Assembly: GCA_030429005.1 (NCBI GenBank)
Contig: JAUIDP010000001.1
Location: forward strand, 113,416 to 177,415
Source of the DNA: Gammaproteobacteria bacterium
GTDB taxonomy: Bacteria > Pseudomonadota > Gammaproteobacteria > Steroidobacterales > Woeseiaceae
Direction of reading: 5' to 3'
Length of the DNA stretch: 64,000 nt
This document shows, piece after piece, positions 24,492 through 33,935 of the stretch. The notes under the pieces are model-generated. The model worked only from the letters and a program-made list of their open reading frames with translations. It did no database searches and was not told the origin of the DNA. A program made the translations under genes and the position numbers. The first letter of the stretch is position 1, and each line of letters begins with the position of its first letter.

Positions 24492-24938
24492 ATGAGATTT
24501 AACCTGCTCATTATTATCATGTTTGCTGCTTCAGCCTGTGCAGCACCAGGCGAAGTACCCGAACTCAACGCAACCAGCGAACACATTCCTGAGGCTACTT
24601 CCGACAAGATTGATTCCGACATCGATGTCGCGCAGGAAGTGATGCATGACACGAGTACAGAAGTGCAAGGTACAGAAGTGCAAAGTGTGGCGGTACCCGC
24701 TCCCATTACGATCGAAGACATCGAGTCGCCGACGGTTGCGGAAACTCCTGCGGAGTTAATTCCGGGCAGACCAACACCCGAGACCGCGATTGTTTGCGAG
24801 CAAACCAGGCGACCAGGCTCTGTCTTGCCAGTTCAGGTATGCCGCGATAAGGTCGATATCGAACTCAGGCGCGCAGCAGACCAGGAATTATTCGACGACA
24901 TCAAACGCAACACGGCCCTGTTTACGTCTCGCCTGTAG
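24492..24938 (+). CDS. Small lipoprotein, first of a tandem paralogous pair
   Basis: 148 aa. Lipoprotein signal with lipobox ASAC (Cys16) and a GGGGAGA ribosome site. An acidic, Thr/Glu-rich linker leads to a conserved C-terminal block: IEDIESPTVAETPAELIPG, then IVCEQTRRPGSVLPVQVC and FDDIKRNTAL. The two cysteines sit 15-16 residues apart around a GS-x-x-PV core and could form a disulfide. The same block occurs in the next gene. I recall short proteins with a C-x(n)-TGS-R-x-VC core in other Proteobacteria, but no function for them. A sigmaE-like promoter upstream suggests envelope stress induction. Confidence 0.7.
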   Translation: MRFNLLIIIMFAASACAAPGEVPELNATSEHIPEATSDKIDSDIDVAQEVMHDTSTEVQGTEVQSVAVPAPITIEDIESPTVAETPAELIPGRPTPETAIVCEQTRRPGSVLPVQVCRDKVDIELRRAADQELFDDIKRNTALFTSRL

Positions 24939-25039
24939 AGAGAAAACCAGGCTGACCCGAGGAGTACGGACCCATCTCGGGACAAAAATGCTGCTGAAAT
25001 GAGCCGCAGCTGGCTCTGAAAATTGGGAGACTATAAGTG

Positions 25040-25516
25040 ATGGATAAAATTATGCTTGTTCTCGCCACGTTCGCCGTCGCAGGTTGTGCGACACCAGGAC
25101 TGCAGACAAGCCTGCCTGAGGTAGATCATGGCCCGGCGGTTGGTCAGGACGCCGAAGAACTCCGGGCTTCCGACGTTATGCGGAATGCGGATTTCACGGA
25201 TGAGCAAACGCCTGTCGGAGAGCATATCGTTGCCCGAAATGATGATGGAATGGACAAGATCACCGGCATCGAAGACATCGAGTCACCGGGCGTAAGCGAA
25301 ACCCCGGCAGAGCTGATTCCCAATCGACCGCAAGAGGACCCTTCGATAGTTTGCGAAAGAGTCAGGCCAACCGGGTCCATTATTCCGGTCAAGGTCTGCA
25401 AACATGTTGGCGACGCCGAACGAAAAGGTGAGTATGACCGGGAAATGTTCGATGACATAAAGAGAGGTTCTGCACTGGGCGGTGCCCGCGCGAACACAAA
25501 CTCCTCGATCTATTAG
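25040..25516 (+). CDS. Small lipoprotein, second of a tandem paralogous pair
   Basis: 158 aa. Lipobox VAGC (Cys16) after a short signal; GGGAG ribosome site 10 nt before the ATG at 25040 (a GTG at 25037 is in frame but less likely). The C-terminal block matches the upstream paralogue: IEDIESPGVSETPAELIPN, IVCERVRPTGSIIPVKVC and FDDIKRGSAL. The N-terminal linkers differ, as expected for old duplicates. The 101-bp gap from the first gene holds no terminator, so the two are probably co-transcribed. Function unknown; outer-membrane location predicted from Ala at +2. Confidence 0.7.
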   Translation: MDKIMLVLATFAVAGCATPGLQTSLPEVDHGPAVGQDAEELRASDVMRNADFTDEQTPVGEHIVARNDDGMDKITGIEDIESPGVSETPAELIPNRPQEDPSIVCERVRPTGSIIPVKVCKHVGDAERKGEYDREMFDDIKRGSALGGARANTNSSIY

Positions 25517-25528
25517 AATCACAACCTT

Positions 25529-25547
25529 GGGCTGTTCCTGACAGCCC
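25529..25547. terminator. Possible weak bidirectional terminator hairpin
   Basis: GGGCTGT (25529-25535) pairs with ACAGCCC (25541-25547) between the convergent ends of the lipoprotein and ABC permease genes. Neither side has a proper T run, so it may act only as a pause or be chance. Confidence 0.3.
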
Positions 25548-25557
25548 CGGACCGTTC

Positions 25558-26811
25558 TTACTCGTAACGCAGCGCGTCGATCGGGTTCAGGCGTGACGCC
25601 TTGACCGCCGGCAACATCCCGAATATCACACCGACTGCGGTGCAGAACAGCAGGCCGATGACGGCCCATTGCATCGGCACGACGGCTTCGAACGTCGGCG
25701 ACATGCCAAATTTGACAATCATGTTGCCAATACCAAAGCCGAGCGCAACACCGATCACACCGCCAAGATTGCAAAGCACGACGGCCTCCAGCAGGAACTG
25801 GCGCAGGATATAGGGCGGTTTCGCGCCGAGCGACTTGCGCACACCGATCTCCTTGGTTCGCTCGGTCACCGACACCAGCATGATGTTCATAATGCCGATA
25901 CCGGCGACCAGCAGGGCGATAATACCGATAACGAAAGCACCCGCCTTGATGCTGGCGGTCATCTGGTTGAACTCGCGGATTGTGCTTTCGGAGTTGAAGT
26001 ACTCGAAATTGTCTTCCTCACCACGGCGGACACCGCGGACCCGGCGCAACACCGCGCGCGTTTCCGCGATCGCATCGTCAATCACTTCCGGCGTGCGTGC
26101 ATGCACCGTGATATTGACGGATCGCTCGAAGCCGTTACGGTCGACACCGCCGTAGGTATTCAGGAACGTGGACACCGGCATCAATACGTAGTGATCGTAT
26201 TGCGAGCCGAACGCCGACTTCTTCTCATCAAATACGCCGATGACCTCGTACTGGCGGTTGTCCAGCCGAATATCCCGGCCGATCGGGTCGACAAACGGGT
26301 AGAGCTGTTGCGCGATCGCGTGGCCGATAACAACGACCTTGCGGCCCGCATGTACGTCCATCGCAGATATGTTTCTGCCCTCGCCAATGAAATGCGTGTT
26401 GTTCTGCGGATACTCGGGTGTGCCACCGACAATGGAAATGTTGTCATTGGTTTCTTCACCGCGATATTCGGCTTTGAAGCCGAAGTCCCACATCTCGGAA
26501 CCAACGATATCGACCGTTTGCACGTGATCGCGAATTGCCTGTGCGTCTTCGAGTGTCATCGGCGGACGACGCATCGCCTTGCGCCGCTCCTCGGGCGTGG
26601 AAAACCCGGTCGGCCATTTCTGCACCTGGAAGGTCTGCGCGCCAAGGACACTCATTTCCTTTTCCATCGTTCCCTGGATCACGGAGATGCCGGTCATCAC
26701 GGCAATAATCGACGCCACACCGAGAACGATACCGACGAGGGTCAGTGACGACCGCAACTTGTTGCTGCGAATAGCCTGCAATGACATCAGTACAGTATCG
26801 ATTTTCTGCAT
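25558..26811 (-). CDS. MacB-type ABC transporter permease (second)
   Basis: 417 aa. The topology of the MacB/FtsX permease group: one N-terminal helix (LTLVGIVLGVASIIAVMTG), a large periplasmic domain (about 50-280) and three C-terminal helices, the first with GIGIMNIMLVSVTERTKEIGVRKSLGAK, the family signature. It lacks an ATPase domain, which is encoded separately at 28059. It ends with NPIDALRYE, the same tail as the sister permease. It probably forms a heterodimer with that protein to drive mechanotransmission-type export with the MacA-like adaptor. The 12-bp gap to the upstream permease supports one operon. Confidence 0.9.
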   Translation of the reverse strand: MQKIDTVLMSLQAIRSNKLRSSLTLVGIVLGVASIIAVMTGISVIQGTMEKEMSVLGAQTFQVQKWPTGFSTPEERRKAMRRPPMTLEDAQAIRDHVQTVDIVGSEMWDFGFKAEYRGEETNDNISIVGGTPEYPQNNTHFIGEGRNISAMDVHAGRKVVVIGHAIAQQLYPFVDPIGRDIRLDNRQYEVIGVFDEKKSAFGSQYDHYVLMPVSTFLNTYGGVDRNGFERSVNITVHARTPEVIDDAIAETRAVLRRVRGVRRGEEDNFEYFNSESTIREFNQMTASIKAGAFVIGIIALLVAGIGIMNIMLVSVTERTKEIGVRKSLGAKPPYILRQFLLEAVVLCNLGGVIGVALGFGIGNMIVKFGMSPTFEAVVPMQWAVIGLLFCTAVGVIFGMLPAVKASRLNPIDALRYE

Positions 26812-26823
26812 CGTCCTCTCCGC

Positions 26824-28062
26824 CTACTCGTAACGTAACGCTTCGATCGGGTCGAGCTTCGCGCCCTTGAACGCGGGCACCAGTCCCGCAAACACACCAA
26901 CGAGGATCGAAACGATGATGGCAACCACGAAAATGCCCGTGGAAATGCTGGCATCCATCATCCCGGTCGCCGTCAGCATTTTCGCGAGGCCGGCCGACAG
27001 GGCCACGCCGACCAGGCCGCCAATCAGGCAGATGGCCGCGGACTCGAACAGGAACTGCATCAGGATGCTGCGCTTCTTCGCGCCGATGGCCTTGCGAATC
27101 CCGATTTCGCGGGTACGTTCGGTGACCGACACGAACATGATGTTCATGACACCGATGCCGCCGACGAACAGCGCGATGCTGGTGATCAGCAGGCCAATGC
27201 CGATGACTGCACCGACAATGCTGTTAAAAGCGCCGAGCAGCGAGTCCAGCTTGTTGATGGAAAAGTTTTCTTCCTCGGCGGGGCGCAACTTGCGAATCTT
27301 GCGCATCTCGCCGATGACTTCGTACTCGAGATCCTCGAGGCTGCTCATGGAGGGCGACTTCACTGCGATATCGACGTCGGTAAAGCGGCGCCCGCCGAAG
27401 GCTTTTACAAAAGTCGAGATCGGCACAATCACCTGGCGGTCAAAGTTGGGGCCGCCCAGCGTGTTGCCGCCCTGCTCCTCCAGTACGCCGGCAACACGAA
27501 ACGTGTAGCGGCCGATATTCATTTCCTTGTTGATCGGGTTGACGGTGCCGAACAGGTCTTCGGCGACCTCCTGGCCGAGGATGACGACATTCTTCTTGTA
27601 GCGGACGTCAAACTCCATCAGGAACCGGCCCACCTCGGGCATGCGATTCGTAACGATCGACATCTTTTCGGTCGTGCCGATGACCGTAACGCCTTCCATC
27701 GTGTTCGAGCGGTAACGCAGGTCACGGCGAGTGTCCATCGTCGGATTGACGATGGCCCTTCCCTTGAATGCCTCTTCCAGCGCATCGGCTTCGGCCAGGC
27801 TCAGGTTGGGCCGATTCCGGTACTCGAAGAAGTCATTCATGATGATCCACGGCATACGCGATACGTACAACACGTCGGCGCCGATGGCCCCCGCCCCCTG
27901 CATGAAGGATGATTTCATGCCGTTGAAAGCCGACATTGTCGTCGTCACCGCCAGTATGCCGATGATGATTCCGAGCGTGGTCAGGACACCGCGCGCCTTG
28001 TTGGCGACGATTGCCGACCAGGCAATCTTGAACGACTCGCGAATATCCAGGAAGAAGTTCAT
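26824..28062 (-). CDS. MacB-type ABC transporter permease (first)
   Basis: 412 aa, homologous to the product of 25558-26811 with the same four-helix plan and the signature [28 protein letters not shown] before the second C-terminal helix. The tail is DPIEALRYE. The N-terminal helix is [22 protein letters not shown]. The ATG overlaps the ATPase stop (ATGA, 28059-28062). Two non-identical permeases with one ATPase and one adaptor suggest a heterodimeric MacB-like pump for a peptide, lipoprotein or small molecule. No outer-membrane TolC gene is in the window, so a genomic TolC would have to serve. Confidence 0.9.
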   Translation of the reverse strand: MNFFLDIRESFKIAWSAIVANKARGVLTTLGIIIGILAVTTTMSAFNGMKSSFMQGAGAIGADVLYVSRMPWIIMNDFFEYRNRPNLSLAEADALEEAFKGRAIVNPTMDTRRDLRYRSNTMEGVTVIGTTEKMSIVTNRMPEVGRFLMEFDVRYKKNVVILGQEVAEDLFGTVNPINKEMNIGRYTFRVAGVLEEQGGNTLGGPNFDRQVIVPISTFVKAFGGRRFTDVDIAVKSPSMSSLEDLEYEVIGEMRKIRKLRPAEEENFSINKLDSLLGAFNSIVGAVIGIGLLITSIALFVGGIGVMNIMFVSVTERTREIGIRKAIGAKKRSILMQFLFESAAICLIGGLVGVALSAGLAKMLTATGMMDASISTGIFVVAIIVSILVGVFAGLVPAFKGAKLDPIEALRYE

Positions 28063-28778
28063 GCCGCTGCCGCGTCGCGTGTCAGGATGTCACTCTCGAG
28101 CTTGCCGTCGCTCAGGCGAATCGTGCGGTGTGCGTGTGCCGCGATATCGTCTTCGTGGGTGACCAGGATGATGGTTTGCCCGGCACTGTGCAGGTCATCG
28201 AACATGCCCATGATTTCCGCGCCGGTCTTGCTGTCGAGGTTACCGGTCGGCTCGTCCGCCAGGATGATCGACGGGTTGAAGACCAGTGCGCGGGCGATGG
28301 CCACGCGCTGGCGCTGGCCGCCGGAAAGTTCGTTCGGCTTGTGCCGCATCCGGTCGGCGAGGCCGACCTGTTCGATCGCCTCCTCGGTGCGTTTGCGCCG
28401 TTCAGCTTTCGGTATACCGCCGTAGATCAACGGCAGCTCGACATTGTGAAATATGTCGGCGCGCGGGATCAGGTTGAAGGTCTGGAACACGAAGCCAATC
28501 AGGCGATTGCGAATCTCGGCCAGTTCGCCTTCCGACTTGTCCGCAACCATCTCGCCGTCCAGCGAATAGGTACCACTGGTCGGCACGTCGAGACAACCGA
28601 TAATGTTCATCAGTGTCGACTTGCCGGAACCCGATGGGCCCATGATGGCGACGTATTCGTTCTTGCCGATATCGAGGGAAACGCCGCTGAGTGCGTGCAC
28701 GGCTTCGTCGCCCATGAAATAGGTCTTGACGACATCGCGCAGGGAAAGAATGGCGCGTTGTTGATCTACCAGGCTCAT
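28059..28778 (-). CDS. MacB/LolD-type ABC transporter ATPase
   Basis: 239 aa. Walker [11 protein letters not shown] (about 49-58), Q-loop [13 protein letters not shown], signature [15 protein letters not shown], Walker [14 protein letters not shown] and the switch His in LVTHEDD are all intact. It energises the two FtsX-type permeases encoded just downstream in the same operon. AGGGGAG ribosome site; 28 bp after the adaptor gene. Confidence 0.95.
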   Translation of the reverse strand: MSLVDQQRAILSLRDVVKTYFMGDEAVHALSGVSLDIGKNEYVAIMGPSGSGKSTLMNIIGCLDVPTSGTYSLDGEMVADKSEGELAEIRNRLIGFVFQTFNLIPRADIFHNVELPLIYGGIPKAERRKRTEEAIEQVGLADRMRHKPNELSGGQRQRVAIARALVFNPSIILADEPTGNLDSKTGAEIMGMFDDLHSAGQTIILVTHEDDIAAHAHRTIRLSDGKLESDILTRDAAAA

Positions 28779-28806
28779 ATAAGCTCCCCTTGTTGCTTTA
28801 CCCGGC

Positions 28807-30072
28807 TCAGGCGTCGTTGCGCTTGGCGTCCTGGTCGTTGTTGACGCTCACCTGCGCGCCGTTCGCGAGATCAGTGGAGATCGCGCGATAGCTGCCTGTA
28901 ACGACCTCTTCACCTGCGTCTATGCCAGAGACAATCTCGATCATGCTGTCGCTTTGGATACCGGTCTTGACCTGCCGGGCCATGACTTTCCCGCCGGCTT
29001 CAACGCAAAACACGATTTCGACGAAACCATCGGCATCGGCTGTAAAGCGCTCTTCGGCGTCGGCGACTTCCTCACCCTCGAGTGTCAGCTGGTCGATCGT
29101 CCGCACGGCGACACTCTGGATCGGCACGCCGACAACGTCGGTCTTGGTTTCGGTACTGATGTCGGCGCTGGCCGTCATGCCGGGACGCAGTTTTGCAATC
29201 TGGTCGCTGTCGACCGAGATTTTCACCTCGAATTCCGTTTTCTGGGTTTGCTGCTGGCCGTTTTGCGGGTCCATGTTGGCGGTGTTCGAAATTTCGTAGA
29301 CCGTGCCGGTCAGGATTTCGCCAAACAGCGCATCGACCTTGATGCTGGCCGTCTGCCCGATCTGCACGCCGACGATATCGTTCTCGTCGACATTCACCTG
29401 CGCCTCCATCTCGGTCAGGTCGGCAACCACCAGGATGACGTCTTCCTGGAACTGCGAACCGATTGCGATTTCGCCCTGTTCCTTGTTCAGGTCACTGATC
29501 GTGCCGACCATCGGTGAATAGATAATCGTCTTGGACAGGTCATCGCGGGCCTGTTTCAACGTAGCCTTCGCCTGCTCGACCTGGTCCAGCGCCGACTGGT
29601 AGCGGGCGACCTCAACCTCGTATGCCGCCTCGTCGGTGTCCAGCACGGCCTGCGACTCCAGGTTGCGGGCACGCAGGTCACGAGACCGATCGAAGTCTTT
29701 CTCGGCCTTCAGCATGTTCTGCTCAACGAGGCGCGCATTGGACTGGGCCGAGCGCACGTTCGCCTCGGCACTTTCGACGGCGGCTTCGAACCGCTCGCGA
29801 TCCAGCTCAACGAGCAACTGGCCTGCCTGCACGAATTCACCTTCTTCAACGTGCAGCGCGATGATCTTGGCGCTGACATCTGCGCTGATGCGAACTTCGG
29901 TCTTCGGCTGGATACGGCCGGTCGCATTGACCTTCTGCACGATGGTTTCGAGCTTGACCGGTGCGGTTTGCACCTCGAGGAATTCTTCTTTGTCACCGCC
30001 CAGGATTACCTTGGCTGCGACCGCGGATGCGGCCAGCACGCCAACCCCAATTAAGATGGTTTTCAGTTTCAT
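28807..30072 (-). CDS. MacA-like periplasmic adaptor (membrane fusion protein)
   Basis: 421 aa. N-terminal membrane anchor ([19 protein letters not shown]), then the barrel-sandwich (lipoyl) half-motif [20 protein letters not shown] and [19 protein letters not shown] long alpha-helical hairpin (about 95-190, rich in Ala/Glu/Arg heptads) and beta-barrel/membrane-proximal domains follow. It would link the inner-membrane MacB-type pump to an outer-membrane TolC channel. First gene of the four-gene minus-strand operon. Paired AGTGCACT palindromes lie 20-43 bp upstream. Confidence 0.9.
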   Translation of the reverse strand: MKLKTILIGVGVLAASAVAAKVILGGDKEEFLEVQTAPVKLETIVQKVNATGRIQPKTEVRISADVSAKIIALHVEEGEFVQAGQLLVELDRERFEAAVESAEANVRSAQSNARLVEQNMLKAEKDFDRSRDLRARNLESQAVLDTDEAAYEVEVARYQSALDQVEQAKATLKQARDDLSKTIIYSPMVGTISDLNKEQGEIAIGSQFQEDVILVVADLTEMEAQVNVDENDIVGVQIGQTASIKVDALFGEILTGTVYEISNTANMDPQNGQQQTQKTEFEVKISVDSDQIAKLRPGMTASADISTETKTDVVGVPIQSVAVRTIDQLTLEGEEVADAEERFTADADGFVEIVFCVEAGGKVMARQVKTGIQSDSMIEIVSGIDAGEEVVTGSYRAISTDLANGAQVSVNNDQDAKRNDA

Positions 30073-30091
30073 TATTAGTCCCGATCGTAAA

Positions 30092-30115
30092 AGTGCACTG
30101 GTGTTCTAGTGCACT
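30092..30115 (-). promoter_or_regulatory. Candidate operator: two AGTGCACT palindromes upstream of the export operon
   Basis: AGTGCACT occurs at 30092-30099 and 30108-30115, 16 bp centre to centre and on the same helix face to within half a turn. The second lies in the longer palindrome TAGTGCACTA and overlaps a TATAGT-like -10 read on the minus strand. The spacing and position 20-43 bp before the adaptor ATG fit a dimeric repressor site. The regulator is not in the window. Confidence 0.45.
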
Positions 30116-30232
30116 ATAACACTAAAGACCTTGATTGCAAGGCACGGGTTCCCCAACACCCTAATTAGATGCGTCGACAAGCATTGGTTCTGTCAGCGCG
30201 CCAATCATTTTCTTATTTGTCTCCTGTTATCA

Positions 30233-30264
30233 GATGCGCGAAACACGCAGATGGTTTGCGCATC
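30233..30264. promoter_or_regulatory. Inverted repeat upstream of the redox operon
   Basis: GATGCGC (30233-30239) and GCGCATC (30258-30264) form a 7-bp inverted repeat, about 57-88 bp before the adenylate cyclase ATG. A regulator such as a CRP-family protein would prefer other bases, so its binder is unknown. The remaining 248-bp divergent gap shows no strong promoter on the plus strand. Confidence 0.3.
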
Positions 30265-30320
30265 CGGCACAGATATCCGTAAGCGGTTGATTTTATGAGT
30301 TTTCCGTGTAAATTGGCGCG

Positions 30321-32570
30321 ATGCCATCGGCGCACGGAAAACGCTCGATTCGACTCCTGGTACGGGCCCTGATCAGCGGCCTCGGCCTCGCGATCTTCAC
30401 GTTGCATCTTGCCGGCACGCCACGTTTCGAAATTATTGACCGTATTGAAAATTATCTGTACGACGTCCGGGTGCGCCTGACCATGCCGGGCACGGTGGAC
30501 GACCGCATCGTCATCATCGACATTGATGAAATCAGCCAGGCCAGGCTGGGCCAGTGGCCCTGGCCGCGGGACACGCTCGCCGCCATCGTCGATCAGCTGT
30601 TCGATCACTACGACGTGCGCGTCCTGGGTCTCGACGTACTGTTTGCCGAAGCCGAGGAGCGCTCCGCCGAGCGATTGCTGGCAACGCTTGCAAGCAGCCC
30701 GTTTGCGAAGGATCCCGCGTTTGCCCGCGAGCTGGACCGGCACCGCGACGCGCTCGACAGCAATGTCCGTTTCGCCGAATCGATGATTGCGCGCGATGTC
30801 GTCACCGGCTTCGTGTTCAAGGATTCGCTCGCCGACGGCGAGCCCGCATCCACCGGCGTGCTGCCGACACCGGTCATTCACGCCAAAGATGTCGCCGGCC
30901 TGGACGTACCGTTTGTCGAGGCGCGTGGGTTTGCCGGTAACCTGGACGCATTGCAGGGCAATGCTATCGCCGGCGGGTTTTTCGATTCACCGATCATCGA
31001 TGCCGATGGTGTATTCCGGCGCGCCCCGCTCGTGCAGCAATATGCCGGCGACCTGTACGCGTCCCTCGGACTGGCCGTCGCCCGGGTCGCGCTGGGCAAT
31101 CCGGACATCGGCCTGGTCTTTGCCGACCGTGACGATGGCCGCATGCGCGGCCTGGATCTCGAAGCGCTGACGCTCGGCGATCGCCGGATACCGGTCAACG
31201 AGCAGGTCGCCGTGTTCATCCCCTGGCGCGGACCGCAGGAAAGCTTCCCGTTTATTTCGGCTGCCGAGGTCCTCGACGGCACTGCGCCCAGGAACAGGCT
31301 GCAAGGCAAAATCGCGTTGCTCGGCGCAAGCGCTGCAGGGTTGCTGGACCTTCGTTCAACCCCGGTGGGCCAGCGGTATATCGGCGTTGAAGCGCATGCC
31401 AACCTCGTTGCCGGCTTGCTCGATGGCAACATCCGCCAGCAGCCTGCCTGGTCAGATGGCCTGGAGTTCTTGCTGCTATTGCTTGTCGCACTGCTGACCG
31501 CCGTGCTGCTGCCGAGGCTGTCTCCGGCCATGGCGCTGGCACTCGTCGTCGCGATGCTCGTCGCAACCCTGGCCGGCAACCTGTGGCTATGGAGCACTCA
31601 GCAGCTGGTCGTGCCCGCCGCTGCACTACTCGTCTTCATCGTGCTCATTTCGATGCTGCAGATCACCTATGGTTTTTTCATCGAGCAACGCAACAAGCGA
31701 CGGCTGTCACAGGTATTCGGACAGTACATCCCGCCCTCGCTGGTGGACGAGATCGATGCCAGCGGCGAAGACATTTCGCTGGAAGGTGAATCGCGCGAGA
31801 TGTCCGTACTGTTTTCTGACGTGCGCGGCTTCACGTCGATTTCCGAGTCGCTGGACCCGGTCGAGCTGACGCAGATGATGAACGAGTTCCTGACACCGTT
31901 TACCGGCGCGATCCAGAACCAGCGCGGCACGATCGACAAGTACATGGGCGATGCGGTCATGGCGTTCTGGGGCGCACCGCTTGCAGATCAGGAGCATGCA
32001 CATCACGCCGTTCTCGCAGCGTTCGAGATGCTGCAGGCCGTTCGGCAACTCGACGACCGTTTCGAAGCCAGGGGCTGGCCGCAGATCCGGGTCGGTATCG
32101 GTATCGCCAGCGGCAGCATGAATGTCGGCAACATGGGTTCCGAGTTTCGCATCGCCTACACGGTAATGGGCGATACCGTAAACCTCGGGGCGCGCCTCGA
32201 AAGCCTGACGAAACAATACGGCGTCGACATCATCGTCAGCGACCAGACGGCGAAACTCGCCGACGGGTTCGTATATCGTGAACTCGATCTCGTACGCGTC
32301 AAGGGCAAAACTGAGCCTGTCGCGATATTCGAACCGCTCGGACGCCGGGAAGATCTCGGGCAGGACACCGCCGAGATGCTGTCCACGTATGCCGCTGCGC
32401 TGTCTGCCTACCGGTCGCAGCAATGGTCAACAGCAATTGGCGCTTTTGAGACATTGCAACAACATTCGGATGACCATCTCTATAAAATGTACCGCGATCG
32501 AATTGACAACTTCCGGCGCAGCCCTCCGGGCGACGACTGGGACGGCGTTTTCGACCACTTAAGCAAATAG
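30321..32570 (+). CDS. CHASE2-domain class III adenylate cyclase
   Basis: 749 aa. One N-terminal helix, an extracytoplasmic CHASE2 sensor (about 45-365, with DDRIVIIDIDEISQARLGQWP), three clustered helices (about 378-455), then a class III cyclase domain (about 490-665). Metal aspartates are in LFSDVRGFTSIS and KYMGDAVMAFWG; the Lys before MGD and GDTVNLGARLES indicate ATP rather than GTP. A C-terminal helical region follows. It should make cAMP in response to a periplasmic signal. First gene of the 18.7-kb operon, whose fourth gene has two cyclic-nucleotide-binding domains. No ribosome site is visible before the ATG. Confidence 0.9.
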   Translation: MPSAHGKRSIRLLVRALISGLGLAIFTLHLAGTPRFEIIDRIENYLYDVRVRLTMPGTVDDRIVIIDIDEISQARLGQWPWPRDTLAAIVDQLFDHYDVRVLGLDVLFAEAEERSAERLLATLASSPFAKDPAFARELDRHRDALDSNVRFAESMIARDVVTGFVFKDSLADGEPASTGVLPTPVIHAKDVAGLDVPFVEARGFAGNLDALQGNAIAGGFFDSPIIDADGVFRRAPLVQQYAGDLYASLGLAVARVALGNPDIGLVFADRDDGRMRGLDLEALTLGDRRIPVNEQVAVFIPWRGPQESFPFISAAEVLDGTAPRNRLQGKIALLGASAAGLLDLRSTPVGQRYIGVEAHANLVAGLLDGNIRQQPAWSDGLEFLLLLLVALLTAVLLPRLSPAMALALVVAMLVATLAGNLWLWSTQQLVVPAAALLVFIVLISMLQITYGFFIEQRNKRRLSQVFGQYIPPSLVDEIDASGEDISLEGESREMSVLFSDVRGFTSISESLDPVELTQMMNEFLTPFTGAIQNQRGTIDKYMGDAVMAFWGAPLADQEHAHHAVLAAFEMLQAVRQLDDRFEARGWPQIRVGIGIASGSMNVGNMGSEFRIAYTVMGDTVNLGARLESLTKQYGVDIIVSDQTAKLADGFVYRELDLVRVKGKTEPVAIFEPLGRREDLGQDTAEMLSTYAAALSAYRSQQWSTAIGAFETLQQHSDDHLYKMYRDRIDNFRRSPPGDDWDGVFDHLSK

Positions 32571-32585
32571 AGTAGGACGACAGGA

Positions 32586-33935
32586 ATGAAGACCGCAGCA
32601 ACCTGGGCATGCCGCGTGATTCTGCTGATGTCACTGGTGAGCCTGGCAGCTGCCGGGCCGGCAAACGCGCAGGAAACGATCCGGCTGGCAAGCAGCAGCA
32701 ACGCCCGTGACCTTTACCTGCAGGCAGAGAATCTCCTGGCAGGCGGCCATGCGCGCAATGCCTACGAACTGCTTCGCTCCTACGAGCCCGACCTGGTCGG
32801 CAACCCGTATTTCGACTACCTGCTGGGCGTCGCCGCGCTGGACACCGGCCGGACCGGTGAGGCAATCCTGAGCCTGCAACGCGCAGCGGCCGCGGCACCC
32901 GAGTTTGCCGGTGCGAGAATGGAACTGGCCAGGGCGCATTTCGAAGCACGCGAATACGACGCCGCGCGAGCGATCTTTGTCGACCTGCTAGCGGAGAACC
33001 CGCCGGACGGGATTCGGCAACTGATCGACTCCTATATCGGTGCCATAGATTCCCGGCTGACTTCGCCGCCACACCGGTTCGCACCGTATGCTGAACTGCT
33101 GGCCGGCTACGACAGCAACGCAAACGGCTCGACTGACGATCAGCAATTCATGGGCTTCACACTGAGCCCCGAAAACCAGGCGACCGATTCCGCTTTCATT
33201 GAAGCCGCCGCGGGTTTCGACTGGAACTTGCCGCGCAGCGCCACATTCGGCTGGTTTCTGGGCGCACGCGCGAGCTACCGGGACAACCCGGATGCGGCGT
33301 TTGTCGATGCCGGCCTCGTCAGTGGCCTGGCCAGCGCCAACTGGCGCAGCGGGGCCTTCTTCGGCAAGTTGGGCGTCAATGCCTACGGCGCGACGCGCGA
33401 CGGCAAATCGAACGAAACCTACGGTGGCGCCGAGATCCTGCTCGGCCGAAACATCGGCGACCGTTGGGATGTCAGCGCAGGCCTGCGCAGCGGCGCCCTG
33501 CGCTACGACGAGTCAATAGAGGTACTGGATGTCAACCGGACGTTGTACTCGCTGGGCACCTCGTTTCAGTTTGCACCGCGCGGTCGAATCGCATTCGAAT
33601 TTGTCGGCGGCGACGACAACGCGCAGCAAACCGGCTCGCCATACGGCAACTCCAAGGTCGGCGGACGCATTGCACTGCGCACAGCGATCGGTGAGTCGTC
33701 ATTTTTCCAGGCGACGGCCGGCAGCCTCACAAGCGACTATGACGGGCTGTTTTTCGGCAGCCGCCGCAAAGACCGACAGGACTCGGTGCTGTTACAGCTC
33801 GAGATCAACGATGTCTGGACTACCGGGCTGACGCTCGCACCCAGGCTGCGCTATATCGACAACGACTCCGATATTGCGCTGTATAGCTACGACCGAACTG
33901 AATTCGGTCTCCTGATTCGATGGGCACCGCAATGA
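32586..33935 (+). CDS. TPR plus outer-membrane beta-barrel protein (Slam-like plan)
   Basis: 449 aa. Signal peptide (cut near ANA-QET, residue 28), a TPR region (about 35-150: ARDLYLQAENLLAGGHARN, GNPYFDYLLGVAALDTGR), then alternating strands to the end starting at YAELLAGYDSNANGS and closing with EFGLLIRWAPQ. The plan of periplasmic TPR plus barrel is that of the surface lipoprotein assembly modifier (Slam/DUF560) group, but close homology is not certain. CHASE2 cyclases and FecR proteins are often encoded beside such proteins. It starts 16 bp after the cyclase gene and its TGA overlaps the next ATG. Confidence 0.72.
   Translation: MKTAATWACRVILLMSLVSLAAAGPANAQETIRLASSSNARDLYLQAENLLAGGHARNAYELLRSYEPDLVGNPYFDYLLGVAALDTGRTGEAILSLQRAAAAAPEFAGARMELARAHFEAREYDAARAIFVDLLAENPPDGIRQLIDSYIGAIDSRLTSPPHRFAPYAELLAGYDSNANGSTDDQQFMGFTLSPENQATDSAFIEAAAGFDWNLPRSATFGWFLGARASYRDNPDAAFVDAGLVSGLASANWRSGAFFGKLGVNAYGATRDGKSNETYGGAEILLGRNIGDRWDVSAGLRSGALRYDESIEVLDVNRTLYSLGTSFQFAPRGRIAFEFVGGDDNAQQTGSPYGNSKVGGRIALRTAIGESSFFQATAGSLTSDYDGLFFGSRRKDRQDSVLLQLEINDVWTTGLTLAPRLRYIDNDSDIALYSYDRTEFGLLIRWAPQ

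Noticed and set aside
30092..30120. CRISPR-like direct repeats
   Set aside because: Only two 8-bp palindromes with no spacer units; better explained as an operator.
30287..30314. TTGATT-N16-TAAATT as a promoter for the adenylate cyclase gene
   Set aside because: The -10 match is poor and transcription would begin at the start codon itself, leaving no leader. Leaderless translation is possible, but the evidence is too weak.
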